The translations under genes were made by a program, and so were the position numbers. Under the pieces are notes generated by a model. The model was not told where the DNA came from. It saw only the letters and a list, made by a program, of their open reading frames with translations, and did not search any database. From assembly GCF_031426495.1 (NCBI RefSeq), contig NZ_JANPLK010000017.1:62001-126000 (forward strand): DNA of 64,000 bases. Direction: 5' to 3'. The DNA comes from Gemmatimonas sp. (GTDB lineage Bacteria > Gemmatimonadota > Gemmatimonadetes > Gemmatimonadales > Gemmatimonadaceae). Of this stretch, positions 23,456 through 32,330 are shown piece after piece (positions within the stretch are counted from its first letter, which is position 1; the number at the start of each line of letters is the position of its first letter).

Positions 23456-24572
23456 GGATCGTCTCCGTCGGTACCTCGAGCAGCGCCGGGAGCTTGGCGA
23501 GTCCGAGCTCGTGCTGGACAGCCTCTCGATCGAGGACGTCATGAAGATGGTCGGCGCGAAATCGTCCGCGCCGAAGGTCGCCGACGTTCCAGCGACGGCG
23601 AAATCGAAGGCGCCAGCGCTGGCGGATCGGGATGCGGATGCGCCGCCTCCCGACCAGACGCACGACATGACGTCGGCGCCCGTCACACCGCCGCCCGAGC
23701 CCGGCGTGCGCTTCGATCGCGGTGCGACCACCGATTGGCGTGAGGCGTTGCGCAATGCCGGCGCAATGCGCCCTAGTGACGCGTCGTCAGCGCCGCCCAT
23801 CGTAGTTACGCCGTCTCCCGCTGCCGAGGCTGCTGCCGATGCCGCTAATACGGCGGCGGCAGCGAGCACGCAGGCCATGGCGGATACGCCGATCAAGAAT
23901 CTGCCAGCGTGGTTGTCGGCGCTCGAACTCCCGCTCGGGATTGAAGCGGGCCGTTTGCGCGTGATCGATGCGGCACCGGACGTAGCCAGTCTGCCCACCC
24001 TCGAGGAAATCGCCGAGCACGTCGCCGGCTGTACGCGCTGCGCGCTGTACAAGTCGGCCAAGCATCACGTACTGGGCGAAGGCAATCCGCAGGCTGAATT
24101 GCTGTGCGTGGGCGAAGCGCCTGGCGTACACGAAGATGAGCAAGGCCGCCCGTTCGTGGGCGAGGCCGGCCAGTTGCTGACCAAGATTCTGGGGGCGATT
24201 CAGCTATCGCGCGAGGAAGTTTTCATCTGCAACGTGCTGAAGCACCGGCCGCCGGGAAATCGCGATCCGTTGCCGGACGAAGTGGTCGCTTGTCAGCCAT
24301 ACCTGCTGCGTCAGATCGAACTCGTACGCCCTCGTGTCATTCTCGCGCTCGGTCGCTTCGCGGCGCAGACCCTGCTACAGACCACCACCGGCATCGGCGC
24401 ACTGCGCGGCCGCATACATCGCTTTCACGGCGTGCCGCTCATCGTGACGTATCATCCAGCGGCGCTGCTGCGCAACGAATCGTGGAAGCGTCCCACCTGG
24501 GAAGACGTGAAGCTCGCCCGCCGCATTCTCGACGCATCGCGCGCTGCCAGCGCGGACTCTACGGCTCCATGA
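23445..24572 (+). CDS. Uracil-DNA glycosylase, family 4-like, with long N-terminal extension
   Basis: A 375-residue protein. The C-terminal 190 residues are a UDG: GEAPGVHEDEQGRPFVGEAG (227-242 region) carries the family-4 uracil-binding and catalytic loop, KHRPPGNRDP follows, and VTYHPAALLR is the DNA-intercalation/His motif. Candidate Fe-S cysteines are C196, C199 and C283; at the site usually written KCRPP this protein has KHRPP (H267), with C262 five residues earlier. Residues 1-190 contain a conserved-looking helix (DRLRRYLEQRRELGESELVL) and then a disordered Ala/Pro linker. It overlaps coaBC by 11 nt and dnaB by 4 nt. It removes uracil from DNA. Confidence 0.85.
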   Translation: MDAKDRLRRYLEQRRELGESELVLDSLSIEDVMKMVGAKSSAPKVADVPATAKSKAPALADRDADAPPPDQTHDMTSAPVTPPPEPGVRFDRGATTDWREALRNAGAMRPSDASSAPPIVVTPSPAAEAAADAANTAAAASTQAMADTPIKNLPAWLSALELPLGIEAGRLRVIDAAPDVASLPTLEEIAEHVAGCTRCALYKSAKHHVLGEGNPQAELLCVGEAPGVHEDEQGRPFVGEAGQLLTKILGAIQLSREEVFICNVLKHRPPGNRDPLPDEVVACQPYLLRQIELVRPRVILALGRFAAQTLLQTTTGIGALRGRIHRFHGVPLIVTYHPAALLRNESWKRPTWEDVKLARRILDASRAASADSTAP

Positions 24573-26065
24573 CCAGTCTCGTCGTTCCCAACGCTGCCGC
24601 CCCAGCCACGCGCGATCCGTTCAAGGAACGCCGGCCCCCTTGGTCCGAGGAGGCCGAGCAGGCCGTGCTCGGTGCCATGCTGCTCGACGCCGACGCCGTG
24701 ATGCGTGCGGCGGAGCACGTCGATGACACGATGTTCTACCGCGAGGGACATCGCCGGCTCTTCCGCGCCATGATCTCGATCACGGAGCGCGGCGGCGTTA
24801 TCGATCCGCTCACGCTCGCCGATGAACTGGAACGCCGTGGAGAGCTCGAGCACGCGGGTGGTCGCGAGTATCTCGGGTTCCTGCTCGATGCGGTGCCGAC
24901 GGTTGCGAACGTGGAGTATCACGCGCGGATCGTGAAGGAGCGCGCACTGCTGCGCCGCCTCATCGAAGTGTCGACCGAAATTGTGTCGGAGGCGTTCGAG
25001 GGGCGCACCGCGGCGGCGGATCTGCTCGACTCCGCTGAGTCACGCATCTTTTCGTTGAGCCAAACGAGAGAACGGACCGGCTTCTCGCGCATTAAGGAGC
25101 TGCTCTGGCCGGCGATGGAGAAGCTCGAACTGCTCGCGCAGCGCGAGGCCGCGATTACGGGCGTACCGAGCGGCTTTAACGAGCTCGATTTCATGACATC
25201 GGGGTTCCAGCCGGCCGATCTGGTGATCGTGGCTGCGCGTCCCTCCATGGGTAAGACCGCCTTCACGCTCAACATCGCGCAGCACGCCGCCATTACGGCC
25301 AAGGTGCCAGTGGCCTTCTTCTCGCTCGAAATGAGCAAGGAGTCGCTGGTGCAGCGTATGCTCGCGTCGGAGGCGCTCATCGACGCGCAGGCGTTGCGTA
25401 AAGGCGGTAGGGCGCTCGACGAATCGATGCCGCGTTTGGCGCAGGCGGCTGGTATCCTGAGCCATGCGCCTATCTTCATCGACGACACGCCAGGCATCAC
25501 GCTGCTCGACATGCGCGCCAAGGCGCGTCGGCTCAAGTCCGAGCACGACCTCGGACTCATCATCGTCGACTACCTGCAGCTCATGACGGGGCCTGCCGGC
25601 GTCGAGAACCGACAGCAGGAAGTCTCCCAGATTTCGCGTGGCCTGAAAGCCCTTGCGAAGGAGCTGGGCGTGCCAGTCGTGGCTTTGTCACAGCTGTCGC
25701 GTGCACCGGAACAACGCACCGGCGACGACAAGGGACGTCCACAGCTCTCCGACCTTCGTGAATCGGGCGCCATCGAACAGGATGCCGACGTGATCATGTT
25801 CATCTTCCGCCAGGAAGTGTACGCCGAGCGTGATGAGAACGGCCGGCTCAAGGATCCTGATCTCGAAGGCCGCGCCGAGATCATCATCGGCAAGCAGCGT
25901 AACGGACCGATCGGCAGTGCGCGGCTGTACTTCCACAAGCAGTACACGCGCTTCGACAACTTCTCGGCCCGGCAGGCGCCCAACGATTTCGGCGGACCGA
26001 AGTCGGATTTCGGCGGACCGAAGCTGGTGAAGGGCGCCGATGATTTCGGCGGGACGCCCTTCTGA
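24569..26065 (+). CDS. dnaB: Replicative DNA helicase DnaB
   Basis: A 498-residue DnaB hexameric helicase. The N-terminal domain starts WSEEAEQAVLGAMLLD; the RecA-like domain has Walker A ARPSMGKTA (about 223-231), Walker B LGLIIVDYLQLM, and the sensor segment SQLSRAPEQRTGDDKGRPQL. The DIIMFIFR-like strand near the C-terminus also fits. The start ATG sits in the glycosylase stop (ATGA). The last 27 residues repeat DFGG three times (NDFGGPK, SDFGGPK, DDFGGTPF), a short disordered tail possibly for protein contacts. No intein is present. Confidence 0.95.
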   Translation: MTSLVVPNAAAPATRDPFKERRPPWSEEAEQAVLGAMLLDADAVMRAAEHVDDTMFYREGHRRLFRAMISITERGGVIDPLTLADELERRGELEHAGGREYLGFLLDAVPTVANVEYHARIVKERALLRRLIEVSTEIVSEAFEGRTAAADLLDSAESRIFSLSQTRERTGFSRIKELLWPAMEKLELLAQREAAITGVPSGFNELDFMTSGFQPADLVIVAARPSMGKTAFTLNIAQHAAITAKVPVAFFSLEMSKESLVQRMLASEALIDAQALRKGGRALDESMPRLAQAAGILSHAPIFIDDTPGITLLDMRAKARRLKSEHDLGLIIVDYLQLMTGPAGVENRQQEVSQISRGLKALAKELGVPVVALSQLSRAPEQRTGDDKGRPQLSDLRESGAIEQDADVIMFIFRQEVYAERDENGRLKDPDLEGRAEIIIGKQRNGPIGSARLYFHKQYTRFDNFSARQAPNDFGGPKSDFGGPKLVKGADDFGGTPF

Positions 26066-26075
26066 GTTCGCGGTA

Positions 26076-27473
26076 ATGGCCAAGGCGAAGACGGTTTATC
26101 GTTGCACCGAATGCGGCGCGGAGTTTCCCAAGTGGGCGGGACGCTGCGAGAGCTGTGACGCGTGGAATACCCTCGGCGAGGAGATGGTCTCCAACGCGCC
26201 GACCAGCAAGCGCACGGCAGCGCGGAGTGTGCCCGGCATCGCCGCCGCCACGGTCACCCTCGGTCGTGTCACGGCGGCCGATACCCCGCGGTGGACCACG
26301 CAGCTGAATGAGTTCGATTTCGTGCTCGGTGGTGGCCTTGTGCCGGGCAGCATGGTGCTCGTGGGCGGCGAGCCTGGAATCGGCAAGAGCACGCTGCTGC
26401 TCCAGGTGGCCGCCCGACTCGAAACCGCCGGCTTGGCCACCCTGTATGTGTCCGGCGAAGAGAGCGCGCTGCAGGTGCGTCTGCGCGCCGACCGACTCGC
26501 CGAGGATGCGTCGTCGGTTGCGCTGCTCACGGAAACGTCACTCGAAACCATTCTCGCCACGGCGTCGCAGCCGACGCCCGATGGTCGCCGCTTCAGTGTG
26601 CTGATCGTCGACTCGATTCAGACGGTGCACACCGAACTGCTCGAAGGCGCACCAGGTAACGTTGGGCAGGTACGCGAGTGCGCGGCGCGTCTCATGCGGT
26701 TCGCGAAGGACACCGGCACCGCCGTGTTCGTGATCGGTCACGTGACGAAGGGCGGCGGGATCGCTGGTCCGAAGACGCTCGAGCACATCGTCGACACCGT
26801 GCTGTACTTCGAAGGCGATGGTACGCTCGATCATCGCGTGCTGCGCGCCACGAAGAATCGTTTCGGCTCGGTCGACGAGATCGGTGTGTTCCGCATGGTC
26901 GGCACCGGACTGATTCCGGTGGAGAATCCGTCGGCGCTGTTTCTCGGCGATCGGCGCGATGTGGCAAGTGGCAGTGCCGTCTGTGCGCTCATGGAAGGCA
27001 CTCGACCGGTGCTGGTGGAAGTGCAGGCGCTCGCCGCGCGGGCCGGCTTCGGCACACCGCAGCGCGTCGCGAACGGCATCGACGCCCGCCGGTTGGCGCT
27101 ACTGCTGGCCGTGCTCGACAAACGCGGTGGGTTCTCGTGTGCGCAGCTCGACGTCTTCTGCAACATCGTCGGTGGCATGCGCGTGCAGGAGCCCAGTGTG
27201 GATCTTGCCATCGTGGCTGCGATCGCTTCGAGCGTGGTCGACAAACCGCTCCCGGCGCAGGCCATCTTTCTCGGTGAAGTCGGGCTGGGCGGCGAAGTGC
27301 GTCCGGTGTCGCAGGTCGAGCGGCGCCTGGCTGAAGCGGCCAAGCTCGGCATGACTCGTGCCTATCTCTCGGACCGCGCGATCCCGCGACGCGTGCCGGG
27401 CGACATCACGCTGGTTGGCGTGCGGACGTTGGCGGATGTGCTACAGAAAACGGTCGGCAAGGATGCAACATGA
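26076..27473 (+). CDS. radA: DNA repair protein RadA
   Basis: A 465-residue RadA/Sms protein. The N-terminal C4 zinc finger is C10, C13, C24, C27 (CTECGAEFPKW, CESCDAW). The RecA-like ATPase has GGEPGIGKSTLL, LIVDSIQT, and the RadA-specific KNRFG motif (ATKNRFGSVDEIGVF). The C-terminus is the Lon-like domain (FLGEVGLGGEVRPV). It is a branch-migration helicase in recombination. An ORF extension 36 nt upstream is ignored because the zinc finger follows the chosen ATG. It overlaps ispD by 4 nt. Confidence 0.95.
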   Translation: MAKAKTVYRCTECGAEFPKWAGRCESCDAWNTLGEEMVSNAPTSKRTAARSVPGIAAATVTLGRVTAADTPRWTTQLNEFDFVLGGGLVPGSMVLVGGEPGIGKSTLLLQVAARLETAGLATLYVSGEESALQVRLRADRLAEDASSVALLTETSLETILATASQPTPDGRRFSVLIVDSIQTVHTELLEGAPGNVGQVRECAARLMRFAKDTGTAVFVIGHVTKGGGIAGPKTLEHIVDTVLYFEGDGTLDHRVLRATKNRFGSVDEIGVFRMVGTGLIPVENPSALFLGDRRDVASGSAVCALMEGTRPVLVEVQALAARAGFGTPQRVANGIDARRLALLLAVLDKRGGFSCAQLDVFCNIVGGMRVQEPSVDLAIVAAIASSVVDKPLPAQAIFLGEVGLGGEVRPVSQVERRLAEAAKLGMTRAYLSDRAIPRRVPGDITLVGVRTLADVLQKTVGKDAT

Positions 27474-28246
27474 GTGAGTCGCCAACAGCACCGCGTCGCG
27501 TGATTCCCCCACCGGTGATCACGTCACGCGGGGACGAGTCGGCGACAGCCGACGGCGTCGTTCGCGACGTCGGCGTGGTCATCGTGGCCGGCGGCTCCGG
27601 CTCGCGCACGGGCAGTGCCGAGCTTAAGCAGTTTCGCTGGGTGGCCGGAAAGCCTGCGCTGCTGCACAGCGTGCAGGCGTTCATGGCGCGCCCCGATGTG
27701 GCGATCGTCGTGGTGGTGCTTCCCAAGGCGTACGCGGCCGATCCGCCACCCTGGTTGTTCCAGTGCGATGTCGATCGGCTGTTGGTATCGGTCGGTGGAC
27801 GCGAGCGGCATGAAAGCGTTGTGAATGGACTCGAAGATCTGCCCGAGGACGTCGTCATCGCCGTCGTGCACGACGCCGCGCGTCCACTGGTGACCGATGC
27901 CACGATCGATCGAGTGATCGCCGAAGCACGGAAGGGCCACGGTGCCGTCGCGGCGCTCCCTGTGGTCGACACGCTAAAGGAAGTCGATGCCGACGGCCGC
28001 ATCGTGCGCACGGTGGATCGCACGAGTCTCTGGCGCGCGCAGACACCGCAGGCGTTCCCGCGCACGATGCTCGAGCAGGCGCATATCGCGGCGCGCCGCG
28101 ATGGCGTCGGCGCGACCGACGACGCCGGACTCTGTGAGCGCCTCGGTTTACCGGTCGTCGTGGTGCGCGGCAGCGAACGAGGAATGAAGATCACCGAGGA
28201 CGTCGATTTCGCTCGCGCCGACGCCCTCAGCTTGCTACCGGAGTAG
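27470..28246 (+). CDS. ispD: 2-C-methyl-D-erythritol 4-phosphate cytidylyltransferase
   Basis: A 258-residue enzyme of the MEP isoprenoid pathway that joins CTP and methylerythritol phosphate. After a 35-residue non-conserved lead, VVIVAGGSGSRTG is the CTP-binding loop; GGRERHESVVNGL, VVHDAARPLVTD and WRAQTPQAF are the conserved active-site segments; GATDDAGL and MKITEDVDF close the fold. The loop reads SAELKQF, where most homologues have a PKQ triad. IspF is not adjacent. It overlaps radA by 4 nt. Confidence 0.93.
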   Translation: MSESPTAPRRVIPPPVITSRGDESATADGVVRDVGVVIVAGGSGSRTGSAELKQFRWVAGKPALLHSVQAFMARPDVAIVVVVLPKAYAADPPPWLFQCDVDRLLVSVGGRERHESVVNGLEDLPEDVVIAVVHDAARPLVTDATIDRVIAEARKGHGAVAALPVVDTLKEVDADGRIVRTVDRTSLWRAQTPQAFPRTMLEQAHIAARRDGVGATDDAGLCERLGLPVVVVRGSERGMKITEDVDFARADALSLLPE

Positions 28247-28252
28247 CCGCCC

Positions 28253-28930
28253 GTGTCCGTGCATCGCGAAGCGCTCACCGTACCGTTCTGGTCTCCCGTC
28301 GAGGTCGAAGCGGCGCTGCGTGATGCGATGACGCACCTGAGTGAGCGGCGCGTGCTCGCGTATCCAACGGAAACCGTCTATGGATTCGGCACGGCCGTCG
28401 ATCACGAGTCCGTGGAAGCGCTGGTGCAGTTGAAGGGTCGGCCGCCGGGTAAACCGTTTTTGCTGCTCATCAATGATCCGGCGCAAATCGCGCGACTGGA
28501 TTTACATCTGCCGACGTATGCATCGACGTTGGCAGCGCGGTTCTGGCCGGGACCGCTCACGTTGGTGCTGCGTGGGGGCGATCATCGCGTGTCGCCGCGT
28601 TTACGTGGTCCAGAGGGCGGCGTGGCCGTGCGGTGGACCCCACACGTCGGCCTGCAGCGCCTCCTCGCAGCCTACGGTGAACCGATCACCAGCACGAGTG
28701 CGAATCGCCCCGGGGTTCCGCCTGCGATGACGGCCGCTGAAATTGTACAGCAGTGGCCCGACGCCATTCACCGCGGACTGCTGCACGTGCTCGACGGCGG
28801 TCGGCTGGCGCCGTCGCGTTCGTCTACGGTGGTAGACTGCACCGGCCGTCGCGCGCGCGTGATCAGGCCCGGTGTGTTGACAGCGATCCAGCTGCGTGAA
28901 TGCGTGCCGGATCTCGTGGGCGATACCTAG
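28253..28930 (+). CDS. L-threonylcarbamoyladenylate synthase (Sua5/YciO/YrdC family)
   Basis: A 225-residue YrdC-fold protein that makes threonylcarbamoyl-AMP for the t6A37 tRNA modification. The signature YPTETVYGFGTAVD is followed by LKGRPPGKPFLLLI (nucleotide-binding KxR region), RFWPGPLTLVL and TSTSANRPGVPP. The usual Sua5 C-terminal domain is absent, so it is TsaC-like in length with a short tail. It starts with GTG 6 nt after ispD. Its neighbour is a LMW phosphatase, as in Bacillus (ywlC-ywlE region). Confidence 0.88.
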   Translation: MSVHREALTVPFWSPVEVEAALRDAMTHLSERRVLAYPTETVYGFGTAVDHESVEALVQLKGRPPGKPFLLLINDPAQIARLDLHLPTYASTLAARFWPGPLTLVLRGGDHRVSPRLRGPEGGVAVRWTPHVGLQRLLAAYGEPITSTSANRPGVPPAMTAAEIVQQWPDAIHRGLLHVLDGGRLAPSRSSTVVDCTGRRARVIRPGVLTAIQLRECVPDLVGDT

Positions 28931-28954
28931 CATACGCCGAGGGGCGCGCAACGC

Positions 28955-29419
28955 ATGCATCTGCTCTTCGTCTGTACCGGCAACACCTGTCGCAGTCCGC
29001 TCGCCGAGGCGATCGCGCGGCGGATGATCGACGGGCGCGGCATTCCCGATCTCACGGTGGGGAGCGCCGGCACCAGCGCGTGGGCCGACGCGCCCGCGTC
29101 TGACGGCGCGCTGCTCGTCGCGCTCGAACACGGGATCGACCTCGGCGATCATCGATCGCGGCCGCTGGCGCAGGAACTCGTAAGCAGCGCGCACGTCATT
29201 CTCACCATGGGCCCGCATCATCTCGATCGGGCCGAGGCGCTGGGCGGCACGGGGCGGTCGTGGTTGCTCACTGATTTTGCCGGTGGCACGCCGCGTCCGG
29301 TGAGTGATCCGTTCGGGGGTGACCTCGACGTGTACCGCGCCACGTTCGTCGAGCTCGAGCAGGCCATCGGCGCCGTGCTCGACCGGATCGTCGCTGATCG
29401 TTCCCGCAGCGCACCCTGA
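28955..29419 (+). CDS. Low-molecular-weight phosphatase, probable protein-arginine phosphatase (YwlE-like)
   Basis: A 154-residue LMW-PTP-fold protein with the P-loop C7-TGNTC-R13-S at the very N-terminus. The general-acid DP pair is in SDPFGGD. Residue 11 is Thr; in Bacillus YwlE the Thr at this position gives preference for phosphoarginine, while tyrosine phosphatases carry a bulkier residue (CxGNICRS). The threonylcarbamoyl-AMP synthase gene next door repeats the Bacillus neighbourhood. No McsB-type arginine kinase is in the window, so the arginine-phosphatase reading is an inference. Confidence 0.82.
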   Translation: MHLLFVCTGNTCRSPLAEAIARRMIDGRGIPDLTVGSAGTSAWADAPASDGALLVALEHGIDLGDHRSRPLAQELVSSAHVILTMGPHHLDRAEALGGTGRSWLLTDFAGGTPRPVSDPFGGDLDVYRATFVELEQAIGAVLDRIVADRSRSAP

Positions 29420-29429
29420 GTCGTCGCCC

Positions 29430-30311
29430 GTGACGGAGCAGCGTCAGGAGCGTGCAGTCCGTGCGGCGCAGCGTCCGTCGCGCCTGGTCATTCTTGGGCA
29501 CCCCGTGGCGCACTCGCTTTCCCCGGTCTTCCAGAACGCGGCGTTGCTCGACGCGGGAATTCCCGTCGTGTACGACCGCGAGGATGTCGCGCCGGATGCG
29601 CTGACCGAGGCGCTGCGACGCCTCGCGGCGGAGGGCGCAGGCGGCAACATCACGATTCCGCACAAGGAGGCCGCGGCCGCGTTGATCTCGCGGTGCACAC
29701 CGACCGCGCGTCGCGTCGGAGCGGTCAACACCTTCTGGACGGAGCAGGGCGAGCTCGTCGGGCACAACACCGATGTCGATGGTGCCGTCGCCACGATACG
29801 TGCGCTCGTTCCCGCCGAGGTCTCCGCTCCAGGCGACAGATCGGTTGTGTTGCTTGGTGCCGGCGGGTCGGCCGCCGCGACGCTGGTGGCGCTGTCCTCG
29901 CTGGGCTATCACCGCATCACGATGGTCGCGCGCACCACGGGGCGAGCGCACGCCTTGTCGGAACGACTCGCCATTCCGGCGCAGGTTGTTCGACCCGATG
30001 CGCTGGAGCGTGTCGTCGCCGACGCGGAGCTCGTCATCAACGCGACGCCGATCGGCTTGCGCGACGACGCGTTGCCGATGCTTGTCGCCATGATTCCCGC
30101 CCGCTGTGCCGTGTTCGATTTGGTATATCGGCGGGGACGCACACCGTGGATCGCGGCCTGCCGTGAGGCCGGACGTCGTGCCGAAGATGGCCTCCGCATG
30201 CTGGTCGAGCAGGGTGCCTCGGCATTCGAAGCGTGGTTCGACGTGTTGGCACCGCGTGCGGTGATGTGGCGGGCGCTCGACGCCGCGCCACCGACCCACG
30301 ATGGTCGATGA
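29430..30311 (+). CDS. aroE: Shikimate dehydrogenase
   Basis: A 293-residue AroE. The N-terminal substrate domain has ILGHPVAHSLSPVFQNAAL (shikimate-binding serines) and the catalytic Lys in GNITIPHKEAAA; the NADP domain has VLLGAGGSAAATLVAL, and NATPIGLRDD lies in the cofactor pocket. It reduces 3-dehydroshikimate to shikimate. The GTG start at 29430 follows the phosphatase by 10 nt; a frame open further upstream lies inside the phosphatase gene. It ends overlapping comF (ATGA). Confidence 0.93.
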   Translation: MTEQRQERAVRAAQRPSRLVILGHPVAHSLSPVFQNAALLDAGIPVVYDREDVAPDALTEALRRLAAEGAGGNITIPHKEAAAALISRCTPTARRVGAVNTFWTEQGELVGHNTDVDGAVATIRALVPAEVSAPGDRSVVLLGAGGSAAATLVALSSLGYHRITMVARTTGRAHALSERLAIPAQVVRPDALERVVADAELVINATPIGLRDDALPMLVAMIPARCAVFDLVYRRGRTPWIAACREAGRRAEDGLRMLVEQGASAFEAWFDVLAPRAVMWRALDAAPPTHDGR

Positions 30312-31177
30312 GCCCTCGCGATGAACCGCGCGGCCGTGCCGCGCGCCCGGTCATGGCGATCGCGCGGGCGGCGCGTGACACGGCCCGCGGCATGGTCGAC
30401 CTGCTGTTGCCATCGGCGTGCGCCATCTGCCGGGCGTTGCACCGGGCGGACGCCGATGGCATCGTCTGTCAGGCGTGCCTGGCGCGGGTGGTGCGCCTGA
30501 GTTGGCCCCAGTGTGGACGCTGCGGGCAGCCGCGGCTGTCGCCCTCGATTCCGTTACCGGTCGAAGCCACCCCCTCGGGCGTGATCCCGCCCTGTCGTTG
30601 GTGCGGCCGACTCGCGCCGACCATCCGTGCCGTGCGCTCCGTGTGCCGTATGGACGAGGGGACGGGCGCAGCGCTGGTCCATGCGCTCAAGTACGACGGC
30701 TGGCACGCCGTCGCGAAACCGATGGCCCGACGCATGGCGCGTCTGGAATGGCCGCCTGATGTGGTGCGCGAGCGCACGGCACTCGTCCCGGTACCGCTGT
30801 CGATCACCCGGCAGCGTGCACGCGGCTATAATCAGGCGGAACGGCTCGCCAGCGCCCTCTCGACCGAATGGCGGATACCAGTATGGGCCGACGTACTCGA
30901 GCGCAATCGCGACACCAGATCGCAGGTGCGGTTGACACCATCGGAGAGGGCAAGCAACGTTTCCGGTGCGTTCGTGGCCACAGGCCGCGCTCTCGCCCGT
31001 CTCAGGGGGGCACACATCGTGCTGGTGGATGATGTGATTACCACTGCGGCGACGATCAACGCGGCTGCCCAGGCTCTCGCCGATGGCGGCGCTCGCATCA
31101 TCTCCTGTGTGACATTCGGACGGGCGCCTGAACCGGGTGACCGTGCCGTTTCTGACTACGACTTCATCCGGAACTGA
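30308..31177 (+). CDS. comF: ComF family phosphoribosyltransferase-like protein
   Basis: A 289-residue ComF-like protein. A double zinc-ribbon-like N-terminus has CAIC, CQAC, CGRCGQ and CRWCG cysteine pairs. The type I PRTase domain contains RARGYNQAERLASAL and the PRPP loop IVLVDDVITTAATI. ComF proteins take part in DNA uptake and recombination (ComFC binds branched DNA in naturally competent bacteria). It is followed 5 nt later by gap, so glycolytic genes may be partly cotranscribed with it. No competence pilus genes are in view. Confidence 0.87.
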   Translation: MSPRDEPRGRAARPVMAIARAARDTARGMVDLLLPSACAICRALHRADADGIVCQACLARVVRLSWPQCGRCGQPRLSPSIPLPVEATPSGVIPPCRWCGRLAPTIRAVRSVCRMDEGTGAALVHALKYDGWHAVAKPMARRMARLEWPPDVVRERTALVPVPLSITRQRARGYNQAERLASALSTEWRIPVWADVLERNRDTRSQVRLTPSERASNVSGAFVATGRALARLRGAHIVLVDDVITTAATINAAAQALADGGARIISCVTFGRAPEPGDRAVSDYDFIRN

Positions 31178-31182
31178 CACGA

Positions 31183-32193
31183 ATGGCTATTCGCGTAGGC
31201 ATCAACGGCTTCGGCCGCATCGGCCGCCAGGTGCTTCGCGCCGCCAAGCAGCAGGGCGTCGCTGACCTCGACTTCGTTGCCATCAACGACCTCACCGATA
31301 CCGCCACGTTGGCGCACCTGTTCAAGTACGACTCGGTGCACGGGCGGTACGACGGTGACGTCAGTCATGATGCCGAGAGCATCACGATCGACGGCGATCG
31401 CATCCGCATTCTTGCCGAGCGTGACCCGGCCAAGCTGGGCTGGGGCGAAATGGGCGTCGACATTGTCCTCGAATCGACCGGCCGCTTCACCGTGGCCGCC
31501 GATGCCAAAAAGCACATGGACGCGGGCGCCAAGAAGGTCATCATCTCGGCACCGGCCACGAACGAAGACATCACGATCGTGATGGGCGTGAACAGCGACA
31601 AGTACGATCCGGCGTCGCATCACATCATCTCCAACGCGTCGTGCACGACCAACTGTCTCGTGCCGATGGTCAAGATCATCCGTGACAACTTCGGCTTCGT
31701 GCATGGATCGATGGTCACGATCCACAGCTACACGAACGATCAGTCCATCCTCGATCTCCCGCACAAGGACTTGCGGCGTGCCCGCGCGGCCGCGGTGTCG
31801 ATGATCCCGACGACGACCGGTGCCGCGAAGGCTACGTCGCTCGTGATTCCGGAAGTAAAGGGCAAGATCGATGGTATCGCCGTGCGCGTGCCGACACCCG
31901 ATGTGTCGCTCACCGACCTCACCTGCGTCGTCGAGCGCAAGGTCACGAAGGAAGAAGTCAATGCGGCGTTCAAGAGCGCTTCGGAGACCTCTCTCGTTGG
32001 CATTGTGGGCTACAGCGAGGTGCCGCTGGTCTCCATCGACTATGTCGGCGATCCGCATTCGTGCACTCTCGACGCGCTCAGCACGATCGTCATCGACGGC
32101 ACGCTCGTGAAGATCTCCGGCTGGTACGACAACGAGTGGGGCTACTCGTCGCGCTGTGTCGACATGCTGCGCTTCGTCGGCGCTCGCCTCTAA
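31183..32193 (+). CDS. gap: Glyceraldehyde-3-phosphate dehydrogenase, type I
   Basis: A 336-residue GAPDH. The NAD-binding start is INGFGRIGRQVLRAA; the catalytic cysteine is C154 in SNASCTTNC; HSYTNDQSILDLPHKD and WYDNEWGYSSR are conserved. IDE/D in the N-terminal region (AINDLTD) fits an NAD-preferring enzyme. It starts 5 nt after comF and heads the gap-pgk-tpiA group of lower glycolysis. Confidence 0.97.
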   Translation: MAIRVGINGFGRIGRQVLRAAKQQGVADLDFVAINDLTDTATLAHLFKYDSVHGRYDGDVSHDAESITIDGDRIRILAERDPAKLGWGEMGVDIVLESTGRFTVAADAKKHMDAGAKKVIISAPATNEDITIVMGVNSDKYDPASHHIISNASCTTNCLVPMVKIIRDNFGFVHGSMVTIHSYTNDQSILDLPHKDLRRARAAAVSMIPTTTGAAKATSLVIPEVKGKIDGIAVRVPTPDVSLTDLTCVVERKVTKEEVNAAFKSASETSLVGIVGYSEVPLVSIDYVGDPHSCTLDALSTIVIDGTLVKISGWYDNEWGYSSRCVDMLRFVGARL

Positions 32194-32246
32194 GCGCTCC
32201 GGGCTTTAGCACGCGCTCGTTCGTTCAACCTGTTCGCGTGTTCGTT

Positions 32247-32280
32247 CACGAGCCCCGGTGCCTGCGTGCCGGGGCTCGTG
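32247..32280 (+). terminator. Hairpin between gap and pgk
   Basis: A perfect 12-bp stem CACGAGCCCCGG/CCGGGGCTCGTG with a 10-nt loop. No T-run follows (CGTTGCTGG), so it may attenuate or protect mRNA rather than terminate. Confidence 0.5.
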
Positions 32281-32330
32281 CGTTGCTGGGCCGTTCGCTC
32301 GCGACATCACTTCCGTCGTAATTTCCCGCC

